A stretch of 51,820 nt of DNA from Mesorhizobium sp. (GTDB lineage Bacteria > Pseudomonadota > Alphaproteobacteria > Rhizobiales > Rhizobiaceae), in NCBI GenBank assembly GCA_004020545.1, contig SAQE01000044.1, forward strand, positions 1 to 51,820, given 5' to 3'. The notes below the pieces were generated by a model. That model saw only the letters and a program-made list of their open reading frames with translations, was not told where the DNA came from and did no database searches. Of the stretch, positions 7,542 through 15,519 are shown piece by piece (positions within the stretch are counted from its first letter, which is position 1; each line of letters starts with the position of its first letter). The position numbers and the translations under genes are program-made.

Positions 7542-10520
7542 TTAACCTCGTGAGATCGGCGCTCCCGTACGAAGCAGAAGGTCGAAATCCTTGCGGACCT
7601 TCCGCGACGTCTCCTTGAGATGTGCTTCCAGCACACCGAAATCCGGCAGGTCGGTGACCGCCAGAAGCAGATCCGAAAGCCCGGGCGGGACATCGTCACG
7701 CTGGAACTCGCCGGTAAGGCAAAGCCTGATCATCTGGGTCAGTGCCAGATAGAGCTGCCAGGCCTCGCAAAGTTCCTGCCGGACACCCGCAGCCGCGAAG
7801 CCGGGCGCCAGCCGCGCCAGCACTTCCGCCGTCGCCGTCACCCGGCGGCCGGGTTCGACATTGCCGGTGATGATCGCGACCTGGGCGATGAATTCGAGGT
7901 CGATGAGGCCGCCGGGGATCAGCTTGATGTCCCAGTGGTCGCGCGGCGGCTTTTCCTTCTCGATCAGCGCCCGCATCTCGGAAGCTTCCGCCTTCACCTT
8001 CGCGCCATCGCGCGGCTGGGCGAGCACCGCCGCCACCTCCTCTTCGACCTCGGCGCAGAGTTCGGCATCGCCGCCGATGGCGCGGGCTCTGGCCAGCGCC
8101 ATGTGCTCCCAGGTCCAGGCGTCCTGGTGCTGGTATTTCTTGAAAGCGTCGACATGGGTGGCGACCGGCCCCTTATTGCCGGAGGGGCGCAGGCGAAGAT
8201 CGAGCTCGTAGAGCACGCCTTCGGCGGTCGGCGCGGAGACGGCGGCGATCAGCCGCTGCGTCATGCGGGTGTAGTAATGCGACGGCGCCAACGGCTTCCC
8301 GCCATCGGAGTCTTCCGCATCGGCATCGTGGTCGTAGAGCAGGATGAGATCGACGTCGGAGCCCGCGGTGAGCTCGCGGCTGCCGAGCTTGCCCATGCCG
8401 AGCAGCGCCACCCTGCCCCCGGCGATCCGGCCGTGGCGCTGCGCGAACTCGGCAATGACCGCGTTGAGCGCGGCCTCGATGGTGAGGTCGGCGAGGTCGG
8501 AGAAGGCGCGCCCTGCCCGCGCGGGATCGATCGAGCCGGCCAGCAGGCGCACGCCGATCAGGAATTTCTGCTCGGAGGCGAAGATGCGGAGGCGGTCGAG
8601 CACGTCCTCATAGGCGCGGTCGCCCTCGATGAAGGCGGCAAGCCGCGCCGAAAGATAGGCACGGTCCGGCAGCTCGGTAAGCAAGGCTGGATCGAGCAGG
8701 CCGTCGAACACATGCGGCCGACGTGTGATGATGGCGGCGAGCCGCGGCGCAGCGCCCATGATCGTCGCCATCAGCTTGAGCAGCGCCGGATTCGACTGAA
8801 GCAGCGAAAAGAGCTGGATGCCGGCCGGAAGGCCGGCGAGGAACTCGTCGAAGCGGATCAGCGCCTCGTCGGCGCGGCGCGTCTGGCCGAAGGCCTTCAG
8901 CAGCGCCGGCGCCAGTTCCGTCAGCCGCTCGCGCGCTTCGGCCGACTGGGTGACGCGGTAGCGGCCGAAATGCCAGCCGCGGATGACGCGGCAGATGTCG
9001 CTCGGGCGCTGGAAGCCGAGGCGATGCAAGGTCTGCAGTGTGTCGGGGTCGTCGACATCGCCGGTGAAGACCAGATTGCCGACGCCGGCCGAGAGCTCCG
9101 GCGCTGTCTCGAACAGCGCCGCGTAGTGACGCTCGACCTGCTGCAGCGAGGCGCGGAAGGCTTGCGCGAACTCCATCTCGCCGGCAAAGCCGAGCATCAG
9201 CGCTATGCGCTCCAGCTCCTCGTCCTCCTCCGGCAGGATATGGGTCTGCTCGTCGGCCACCATCTGGATGGCGTGCTCGACACGGCGCAGGAACCAGTAT
9301 TGCCGGGTAAGCGCATCGCGCGCATCGGCGGTGATCCAGCCGCGCGCGGCGAGCGCGCCCAGCATCGGCACCGTCTCGCGGCCGCGCAGCTCCGGGAAGC
9401 GGCCACCGGCAATCAGCTGCTGCGTCTGGACGAAGAATTCGATCTCGCGGATGCCGCCGCGGCCAAGCTTGACGTTGTGGCCTTTGACCGCGATCTCGCC
9501 ATGGCCCTTATGAGCATGGATCTGACGCTTGATCGAATGGACGTCGGCGATCGCCGCGTAGTCCATGTATTTGCGCCAGACATAGGGCTGCAGCTCCTTG
9601 AGGAAGGCCGCACCCGCGGCAAGGTCGCCTGCCACCGGCCGCGCCTTGATCATGGCCGCGCGCTCCCAGTTCTGGCCGCGCGCCTCGTAGTAGCGAAGCG
9701 CCGCCTCGACCGGGATCGCCAGCGGCGTCGAGCCGGGATCGGGGCGGAGCCGCAGATCGGTGCGGAAGACATAGCCGTGCTCGGTGCGGTCCTGCAGGAT
9801 GCGCACGAGACGGCGGGTGAGGCGCGAGAACAGCTCCGTCGCGTCGAGTGGATCGATGACAGCCGGCGCCTCCGGATCGAAGAAGACGACGAGATCGATG
9901 TCGGAAGAAAAATTCAGCTCATGCGCGCCGAGCTTGCCCATGCCGAGCAAAATCCAGCCAGAGCCACGCGCTGGGTCCTTGGAATCGGGCAGCTTGAGCT
10001 TGCCCTGCCCATGGGCGTCCAGAAGCAGGAAATCGACGGCGGCGCGCGTCGAGGCATCGGCAAGGTCGCTGAGACGGCGCACCGTCACCGCGGTCTCGGC
10101 TTCGCCGGCAAGGTCGGCCAGCGCGATCAGGAAATGCGCCTCGGCCTTCAATTGCCTGAGTTCCATCATCAGGCTCGATTCCGAAACATTCTCGGCCCGC
10201 GCCGCGCGTTCGATCGTCTTGCCGATCTCGGTAAGCCGCGCTTCGACCGTCCGGTCGAACAGCGCATCGAGAATGGCCGGCCGGCGGCGGGCCGTATCGC
10301 GCAAGAAGGGCGACAGGTCGAAAATGGCGGCGAGCAGATCCTGCGGCGGCCCCTCGCCGGCAAGGAACGCAGCCAGGCGTGGAAGACCGTCTTCTTCGGC
10401 GGCGTCCGCGATCTCCGACAGTTCGCGCCGGGCGCGGTCGCCATCCAATGAGTGAAGCGCCAGCGCCGGGCGCAACTGCCATGCGGGTTCTGCTGCTTTC
10501 TTTGCCATCCTCGCCGCCAT
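7542..10520 (-). CDS. glnE: Bifunctional glutamine synthetase adenylyltransferase/adenylyl-removing enzyme
   Basis: Adds AMP to glutamine synthetase and removes it in response to PII and glutamine, setting ammonium assimilation. The 992-aa length is normal for GlnE. Two nucleotidyltransferase centres are visible: FSSDIDLVVFFD near residue 205 (N-terminal, deadenylylation) and TAGSDVDLILLYD near residue 720 (C-terminal, adenylylation). The ATG at 10520 overlaps the TGA of the upstream kinase gene by one base (TGATG), which implies translational coupling. It is the last gene of a regulator-kinase-glnE operon, an arrangement conserved in rhizobia. Confidence 0.96.
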   Translation of the reverse strand: MAARMAKKAAEPAWQLRPALALHSLDGDRARRELSEIADAAEEDGLPRLAAFLAGEGPPQDLLAAIFDLSPFLRDTARRRPAILDALFDRTVEARLTEIGKTIERAARAENVSESSLMMELRQLKAEAHFLIALADLAGEAETAVTVRRLSDLADASTRAAVDFLLLDAHGQGKLKLPDSKDPARGSGWILLGMGKLGAHELNFSSDIDLVVFFDPEAPAVIDPLDATELFSRLTRRLVRILQDRTEHGYVFRTDLRLRPDPGSTPLAIPVEAALRYYEARGQNWERAAMIKARPVAGDLAAGAAFLKELQPYVWRKYMDYAAIADVHSIKRQIHAHKGHGEIAVKGHNVKLGRGGIREIEFFVQTQQLIAGGRFPELRGRETVPMLGALAARGWITADARDALTRQYWFLRRVEHAIQMVADEQTHILPEEDEELERIALMLGFAGEMEFAQAFRASLQQVERHYAALFETAPELSAGVGNLVFTGDVDDPDTLQTLHRLGFQRPSDICRVIRGWHFGRYRVTQSAEARERLTELAPALLKAFGQTRRADEALIRFDEFLAGLPAGIQLFSLLQSNPALLKLMATIMGAAPRLAAIITRRPHVFDGLLDPALLTELPDRAYLSARLAAFIEGDRAYEDVLDRLRIFASEQKFLIGVRLLAGSIDPARAGRAFSDLADLTIEAALNAVIAEFAQRHGRIAGGRVALLGMGKLGSRELTAGSDVDLILLYDHDADAEDSDGGKPLAPSHYYTRMTQRLIAAVSAPTAEGVLYELDLRLRPSGNKGPVATHVDAFKKYQHQDAWTWEHMALARARAIGGDAELCAEVEEEVAAVLAQPRDGAKVKAEASEMRALIEKEKPPRDHWDIKLIPGGLIDLEFIAQVAIITGNVEPGRRVTATAEVLARLAPGFAAAGVRQELCEAWQLYLALTQMIRLCLTGEFQRDDVPPGLSDLLLAVTDLPDFGVLEAHLKETSRKVRKDFDLLLRTGAPISRG

Positions 10521-11995
10521 CAATGCGCCTCCCGCGCCGGGAAACTCATGACTACGGACAATCCGGGATTGGCGGGCAGAAGATCAAGCCTGCCGTTGTG
10601 GAAAGTCATAATCGCCTTGGCGAGGCTGAGGCCCAGGCCCGAGCCCGGCTGCGAGCGGCTTTTTTCCAGCCGCACGAAACGCTCGGTGGCCCTGGCGCGG
10701 TCGGCATCGTCGGGGATGCCATGGCCATTGTCGGAGACGACGAGCTTGACCTCGCCGCCGGCGCGCTCCAGGGCGACGCGCACTTTCGGCGCCTCGGTGG
10801 CGCCGGTCGAGTATTTGATCGCATTGTCGACGATGTTCGACAGCGCCTGGCCGATCAGTTCACGGTTGCCGTTGATGGTGACGGCTTCCGGCACCGTGGT
10901 TTCCAACGCAACGCCCGCCTCCTCCGCCACCGGCTCGTAGAGCTCGACCACGTCGCTCACCGTGGCGGCGAGGTCGACCGGACTGGTGGTCTCGGAGGAA
11001 TAGCCGGCCTCCAGCCGCGAGATCATCAGGATCGCATTGAACGTCTTGATGAGCTGGTCTGACTCGGCAATCGTGCCCTCCAGCGCCTGACGATAGTCGG
11101 TCGTCTTGTGCTTGCCGGCAAGTGCGGCCTCGGCGCGGTTGCGCAGCCTGGTCAGCGGCGTCTTGAGGTCGTGGGCGATGTTGTCGGAGACCTGCTTCAG
11201 CCCCTCGTTCAGCGTCGCGATGCGGGCGAGCATCGTGTTGAGGTTTTCTGACAGGCGGTCGAACTCGTCGCCGGCGCCGGTCACCGGCAGCCGGCCGCTG
11301 AGGTCGCCGCCCATGATGCGGCGGCTGGCGTCGGAGACGCTGTCGATGCGCTTCAGCGCAGCGCGCCCGACAAAGAACCAGATCAAGAGTCCGCCGAGGC
11401 CCATCATGCCCAGCGCCAGCATCAGCGAGCGGCGGATGACGGCGCGGAAGCGCTCGGGCTCGCCGAGGTCGCGGCCGACCAGCATGATCATCTGGTTTGG
11501 CAGTCTCAGCACCAGCGCGATGGCGTTATGCCCCTTCTCGCCCTCGGACTGCGCGCTGTTCTCGCCCGTCTGGGGCGTCGTCTGGTCGGACGTCCCGCTG
11601 CGCAGGCGCTCGAGTTCACCTTCACCGAAGCGCTGGTAGGAAAAGGGTTCGGTGGTCCAGCCCTCGGTTTCGATGACCCCCGGTTCCAGGCTCTGCACGT
11701 TGCCGGTCAGGATCTGGCCGTTGGCGTCGGCGATCAGGTAGAGATTGGCGCCGGGCTGGCGGGAGCGCGCCTCGACGACGCGCACCAGCACCGGCAGGCC
11801 GCCGCGCTGGTAGGCGCGAGCGAGGCCCAGCACCTCGTCGTTGATCGTATCCTTGGTCTGCCCCGTGAGCATGCTCGCGGAGAGCGATGTCATATAGAAG
11901 ACCAGCAGCACGGCGCAGAGGGCGAACAGCAGAAAATAAAGCGCCGAAAGCCGGGCCGCCGTCGTCTTCATGATGGCCGGCAGGGAAAGAGCCAT
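10520..11995 (-). CDS. Sensor histidine kinase (HAMP-HisKA-HATPase)
   Basis: Inner-membrane kinase of 491 aa partnered with the OmpR-type regulator 8 bases upstream. The first membrane segment is at about residues 17-38, followed by a periplasmic domain of roughly 130 residues and a second membrane segment. A HAMP linker comes next, then HisKA with H275 in SDNIAHDLKTPLTRLRNR, then HATPase with NIVDNAIKYS, DNGHGIP and GSGLGLSLA. ATG 11969 (MKTTAARLSALY) is a reasonable alternative start. The stimulus is unknown. The position between degP and glnE suggests envelope or nitrogen-linked sensing, but that is inference. Confidence 0.88.
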   Translation of the reverse strand: MALSLPAIMKTTAARLSALYFLLFALCAVLLVFYMTSLSASMLTGQTKDTINDEVLGLARAYQRGGLPVLVRVVEARSRQPGANLYLIADANGQILTGNVQSLEPGVIETEGWTTEPFSYQRFGEGELERLRSGTSDQTTPQTGENSAQSEGEKGHNAIALVLRLPNQMIMLVGRDLGEPERFRAVIRRSLMLALGMMGLGGLLIWFFVGRAALKRIDSVSDASRRIMGGDLSGRLPVTGAGDEFDRLSENLNTMLARIATLNEGLKQVSDNIAHDLKTPLTRLRNRAEAALAGKHKTTDYRQALEGTIAESDQLIKTFNAILMISRLEAGYSSETTSPVDLAATVSDVVELYEPVAEEAGVALETTVPEAVTINGNRELIGQALSNIVDNAIKYSTGATEAPKVRVALERAGGEVKLVVSDNGHGIPDDADRARATERFVRLEKSRSQPGSGLGLSLAKAIMTFHNGRLDLLPANPGLSVVMSFPAREAH

Positions 11996-12003
11996 GATCG
12001 GCT

Positions 12004-12723
12004 TTACCCGCCTTTCAGCATGTAGCCGGCGCCGCGGATCGTGTGCAGGATCGGCTTGTCGAAGCCCTTTTCGATCTTGCCGCGCAGGCGCGAAACGTGA
12101 ACGTCGATGACGTTGGTCTGCGGATCGAAATGATAGTCCCAGACATTTTCCAGCAGCATGGTGCGCGTCACCACCTGGCCGGCATGGCGCATCAGATATT
12201 CGAGCAGGCGGAACTCGCGCGGCTGCAGCGTGATCTCGCGGCCGGCGCGCCTGACCGAATGCGAGAGACGGTCGAGCTCGAGATCGCCGACACGGTAGAC
12301 GGTCTCGGACTCCCTGGCGCCGGCGCGTCGGTTGAGCACCTCAACGCGGGCGAGCAGTTCGGAAAAGGCATAAGGCTTGGTCAGGTAATCGTCGCCGCCG
12401 GCGCGGAGGCCGGTGACGCGGTCGTCGACCTCGCCCAGCGCCGACAGGATCAGCACCGGCGTGGTATTGCCGCGCGAGCGGAGTGCCGCGATCACCGATA
12501 GGCCGTCGCGGCGCGGCATCATGCGGTCGACAACCATCACGTCATAGTCACCGGCATCGGCCAGCGCGAAACCAGTCTCACCGTCGCCGGCGACGTGGGC
12601 GGTATGGCCCGCCTCGGCGAAAGCTTTCTGCAGATAGTCCGCCGCCTCGCGATCGTCTTCCATGACGAGAATCTTCATGGAGCCGTTATACGCGATTTCA
12701 GCGGAAGATTGAGGGGCAGCCAT
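12004..12723 (-). CDS. OmpR/PhoB-family response regulator
   Basis: Transcription factor with a receiver domain and a C-terminal winged helix. The acidic pocket EDD and phospho-acceptor aspartate (VVDRMMPRRDG, D51 counted from ATG 12678) are present, with the KPYAF lysine. The DNA-binding domain has the usual PREFRLLEYLMRH and VHVSRLRGKIEKGF motifs. Two starts are possible: ATG 12723 (239 aa, weak AAGG upstream) and ATG 12678, where the receiver domain itself begins (MKILVMEDD). It forms an operon with the downstream kinase and glnE. Confidence 0.88.
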   Translation of the reverse strand: MAAPQSSAEIAYNGSMKILVMEDDREAADYLQKAFAEAGHTAHVAGDGETGFALADAGDYDVMVVDRMMPRRDGLSVIAALRSRGNTTPVLILSALGEVDDRVTGLRAGGDDYLTKPYAFSELLARVEVLNRRAGARESETVYRVGDLELDRLSHSVRRAGREITLQPREFRLLEYLMRHAGQVVTRTMLLENVWDYHFDPQTNVIDVHVSRLRGKIEKGFDKPILHTIRGAGYMLKGG

Positions 12724-12745
12724 GGGCTCTTGCCTTTAAGTTAAA

Positions 12746-12777
12746 GCGGCAGCGGGTGATGGGAAACCCGCTGCCGC
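12746..12777 (-). terminator. Strong hairpin between degP and the regulator operon
   Basis: GCGGCAGCGGGT pairs with ACCCGCTGCCGC (12-bp perfect stem, 8-base loop). On the minus strand TTTAACTT follows, so it reads as a plausible intrinsic terminator for degP about 110 bases after its stop. It could also act as an attenuator before the regulator gene. Confidence 0.6.
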
Positions 12778-12884
12778 CAGGAGCGAAACACGGTGACTGA
12801 CTGACGTGCTCGGCCCCATGTTTTCCCGGCGGCGGCTCGGGGGTGTTGATACCGTCGCAGGGAAAAGTCGTCGACCGATGACGA

Positions 12885-14435
12885 TCAACCCTTGCCGACC
12901 GGCAGCGCGACGAAGCGGTTCGAGTCGTCGCGGGTGATCTGCATCAGCACGGCCTTGCGGCCCGCCTTGGCGGCGTCCGTCATCGCCTTGGAGACGTCGT
13001 CGGTGGTGTTAACCTCGGCCGAGTTGATCGAGGTGATGACGTCGCCGGGCTGGATGCCGCGGTCGGCCGCATCGCTGTCCGGATCGACATCGGTCACCAC
13101 CAGGCCCTTGCCGTTTTCCGACTTGGTCACGGTGAGGCCGAGATCGGCAAGCGTGTCGGCCTTGGCAGCGGGCGCCGACTGCTTGCTGCCGTCCTCGTTC
13201 GAGGCCTGCTTGTCACTCGAAGGCAGCGTGCCAAGATCGACCTTTACTGTCTCGTCCTTGCCGTTGCGCCAGACGGTGACGTCGACCGACTTGCCGGGCG
13301 CGTAAGCGCCGATCATGCGGGCGAGTTCCTTCGGCGAGGCGACATCCTTGCCATCGACTTGGGTGATGACGTCACCAGCGACGATGCCTGCCTTCTTGCC
13401 GGGACCGGCGTCCTGGGCACTCGAAACCAGCGCGCCCTTGTCCGACTTCAGGCCGAGCGACTCGGCGATATCGGAGGTGACCGGCTGGATCTCGACGCCG
13501 AGCCAGCCGCGCTGCACCGAACCATTCTTCATCAGGTCTTCGACGACCTGCTTGGCGGTCGAGGCCGGAATGTCGAAGGCGATGCCGACGCTGCCGCCCG
13601 ACGGCGAGAAGATGGCGGTGTTGATGCCGATCACCTGGCCGTTGAGGTTGAACGTCGGGCCGCCCGAATTGCCGCGGTTGACCGAGGCGTCGATCTGGAT
13701 GAAGTCGTCATAAGGGCCGGCGCCGATGTCGCGGCCGCGGGCCGAGACGATGCCGGCGGTGACCGTGCCGCCGAGGCCGAACGGATTGCCGACGGCCACC
13801 ACCCAGTCGCCGGTGCGGATCTTGGAGTCGTCGGCGAAGTCGACATAGGTGAACTTGCCGCCGCCATCGACCTTCAGCACGGCGAGATCGGTGCGCGGAT
13901 CGGTGCCGATCAGCTTGGCGTCGAGTTCCTTGCCGTCATTGGTGACGACGGTGAAGTCCGAGCCTTCCGAAACGACGTGGTTGTTGGTGACGAGGTAGCC
14001 GTCCTCGGAAATGAAGAAGCCCGAGCCTTGCGCGACCGGACGCGGCTCGCCATTGCCGTGGTTGCGATGGTTGAACGGGCGCATGCCGAACTGCTGGCCG
14101 CCCTGGTCGCCGAAGCCGCGGAACTCCTTGAAGAAGCGGCGCAGCTGCGGATTATCGGGCAGGTTGTCGAGGCCGTCCTGATTGTCGGAACCGTCATCGG
14201 CGGTCGGCTGGATCTTGGCTTTGACCTTGACGCTGACGACCGCCGGCGAGACGTGCTCGACGACATCGGCGAAGCTCGGGACCTGCGGGGCCTCGACGCG
14301 CACCGCGTCGGCCAGCACGGGGGCGGTGCCGGTGGCAAGCACGCCAGCGCCGACCGCGCCGACGACAGCGAGGGATGCGACGGCCGCCATCAGGCGCTTT
14401 CGGGTGCTGGAGTATGAATTGGGGGCAATATTCAT
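12885..14435 (-). CDS. degP: Periplasmic Do-family serine protease/chaperone DegP
   Basis: Degrades or refolds misfolded periplasmic proteins. The 516-aa product has an N-terminal signal sequence (hydrophobic stretch about 17-36, cleavage after LADA plausible). The trypsin-like triad is H153 (TNNHVV), D183 (RTDLAVL) and S257 (RGNSGGP). PDZ1 lies at about 295-390 and PDZ2 at about 415-510. A Gln/Gly-rich loop precedes the protease core. The start at ATG 14435 has AGAGGA upstream; the frame reaches further but without a signal-like N-terminus. In rhizobia degP commonly follows the cytochrome c maturation genes, as here. Confidence 0.95.
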   Translation of the reverse strand: MNIAPNSYSSTRKRLMAAVASLAVVGAVGAGVLATGTAPVLADAVRVEAPQVPSFADVVEHVSPAVVSVKVKAKIQPTADDGSDNQDGLDNLPDNPQLRRFFKEFRGFGDQGGQQFGMRPFNHRNHGNGEPRPVAQGSGFFISEDGYLVTNNHVVSEGSDFTVVTNDGKELDAKLIGTDPRTDLAVLKVDGGGKFTYVDFADDSKIRTGDWVVAVGNPFGLGGTVTAGIVSARGRDIGAGPYDDFIQIDASVNRGNSGGPTFNLNGQVIGINTAIFSPSGGSVGIAFDIPASTAKQVVEDLMKNGSVQRGWLGVEIQPVTSDIAESLGLKSDKGALVSSAQDAGPGKKAGIVAGDVITQVDGKDVASPKELARMIGAYAPGKSVDVTVWRNGKDETVKVDLGTLPSSDKQASNEDGSKQSAPAAKADTLADLGLTVTKSENGKGLVVTDVDPDSDAADRGIQPGDVITSINSAEVNTTDDVSKAMTDAAKAGRKAVLMQITRDDSNRFVALPVGKG

Positions 14436-14589
14436 GGGTTTTCGTATCCTCTTTCGAAGGGATGCCCTCAGGCGAAGCATCCTCGGGCAAGAGGATTAGA
14501 GCGGCGCACATTACAGCGCCATTTCCGGTACATGAAAATTTTGTAATGTTTGGCGACCGGCAAGTATGCGTGGGATCACGAGGTTCAAA

Positions 14590-14772
14590 ATGACCACAGG
14601 CCATACCAACCGAATTCGAGTCTCAGTCGATTGGGAGACCAAGATGATCGAAGGCATCAAGCGCGGGATAGCCGATGCAAAGGCGGGCAGCGTGGTGCCT
14701 CACGAAGCTGCAATGGCGGAAATCGACGCGGTGATCGAGGCCGTGGAAGCCGAGCGCACAGGCAAGGTGTGA
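14590..14772 (+). CDS. Small ribbon-helix-helix-type antitoxin-like protein, orphan
   Basis: Sixty residues (MTTGHTNRIRVSVDWETK... ending ERTGKV). The stretch GIADAKAGSVVPHEAAMAEI resembles the C-terminal toxin-binding part of ParD/RHH antitoxins, where a GIADAxAGRVVPHEEVM pattern is frequent. The start at ATG 14590 has GAGG 6 bases upstream; an in-frame ATG at 14566 would add eight residues. No toxin gene follows. The next bases reach a stop after 17 codons and then enter a 200-bp inverted repeat. It may be a leftover of a broken toxin-antitoxin locus. Confidence 0.55.
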   Translation: MTTGHTNRIRVSVDWETKMIEGIKRGIADAKAGSVVPHEAAMAEIDAVIEAVEAERTGKV

Positions 14773-14810
14773 GGTGCCGCGCTCGGAGGCTTGGCGGAAG
14801 CACTCGCGAC

Positions 14811-15010
14811 GTCGTCATCAACTCTGAGGAATCATGGCGCGAAGCAAGAGCGAAGCTCCGTCGCGGAGACCCTGGGATCCATGCCGTTGCCTCGCGCGAG
14901 GGGTGCCACGGAGCAGAATTCTGGACGGCCGCGACGCCTCGAAATCACGGAATGGATCCTCGGGTCTGCGCCGCGTCGCTTCGCTCCTTGCTTCGCCCGT
15001 GGATGACGAC
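14811..15010. repeat. 200-bp imperfect inverted repeat element
   Basis: The left end begins GTCGTCATCAAC and the right end finishes GGATGACGAC. Inside both arms, read inward, are GCGAAGCAAG-GAGCGAAGC-like blocks, an AGACCC block and a GGATCCAT block. The arms are about 80-90 bp each and imperfect. It codes for nothing credible; the frames through it are low-complexity. Sequences of this type (GGATCC near GGGTCTGCGC with CTTCGCTCC) are familiar as dispersed repeats in rhizobial genomes, from memory and not checked. It fills the gap between the antitoxin-like gene and ccmH. Confidence 0.65.
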
Positions 15011-15054
15011 GGCACAGGGGGCTCGGCCAACCTCCGAGGTCCGCAATTCATGCG

Positions 15055-15519
15055 TCAGTCGCGCAATATCTTGTCGAGCGCCGCCTGTTCGTCGGCGCTC
15101 AGAGTGCCGTCCGGCGCGGGTCGGCGCGAGCGGGTACTCATCACGATGAAGATGCCGCCGGCCAAAAGCAGAAGCACCGGCGTGCCCCACAAAAGCGCGT
15201 TGCGCAGGCTGAAGCGCGGCTTCAACAATACAAACTCGCCATAGCGCGAAACGATGTAGTCCATCACCTGCTGGTCGGTGTCGCCGGCGACAAGGCGCTG
15301 GCGCACGAGGATGCGCAGGTCACGCGCAAGGTCGGCGTCGGATTCGTCGATCGACTGATTCTGGCAGACCATGCAGCGCAGGCCTTCGGACAGCGCGCGC
15401 GCCCTCGCCTCCAGCGCCGGATCGGCCAGCACCTCGTCGGGCTTCACCGCCTGCGCCGTGCCGGCGAAGACCAGGGCCAGCAGGAGGAGCAGGGGGGCGA
15501 GCGAAAACCTCGCTTTCAT
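15055..15519 (-). CDS. ccmH: Cytochrome c maturation protein CcmH (CycL)
   Basis: Membrane-anchored periplasmic thiol-oxidoreductase that reduces apocytochrome c CXXCH cysteines before haem attachment. The 154-aa product has a signal peptide (about 1-24), the [10 protein letters not shown] motif with C49 and C52, and a single membrane helix at about 105-127 followed by a short tail. ATG 15519 overlaps the ccmF stop (ATGA), so it is translationally coupled. Last gene of the ccmI-E-F-H (cycHJKL) operon. Its stop codon lies just beyond the inverted repeat at 14811-15010. Confidence 0.95.
   Translation of the reverse strand: MKARFSLAPLLLLLALVFAGTAQAVKPDEVLADPALEARARALSEGLRCMVCQNQSIDESDADLARDLRILVRQRLVAGDTDQQVMDYIVSRYGEFVLLKPRFSLRNALLWGTPVLLLLAGGIFIVMSTRSRRPAPDGTLSADEQAALDKILRD

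Noticed and set aside
7620-10451. A 943-residue frame opposite glnE
   Set aside because: It lies fully antisense to glnE, is rich in R, A, H and D, and has no family motif. It is a shadow frame in GC-rich DNA.
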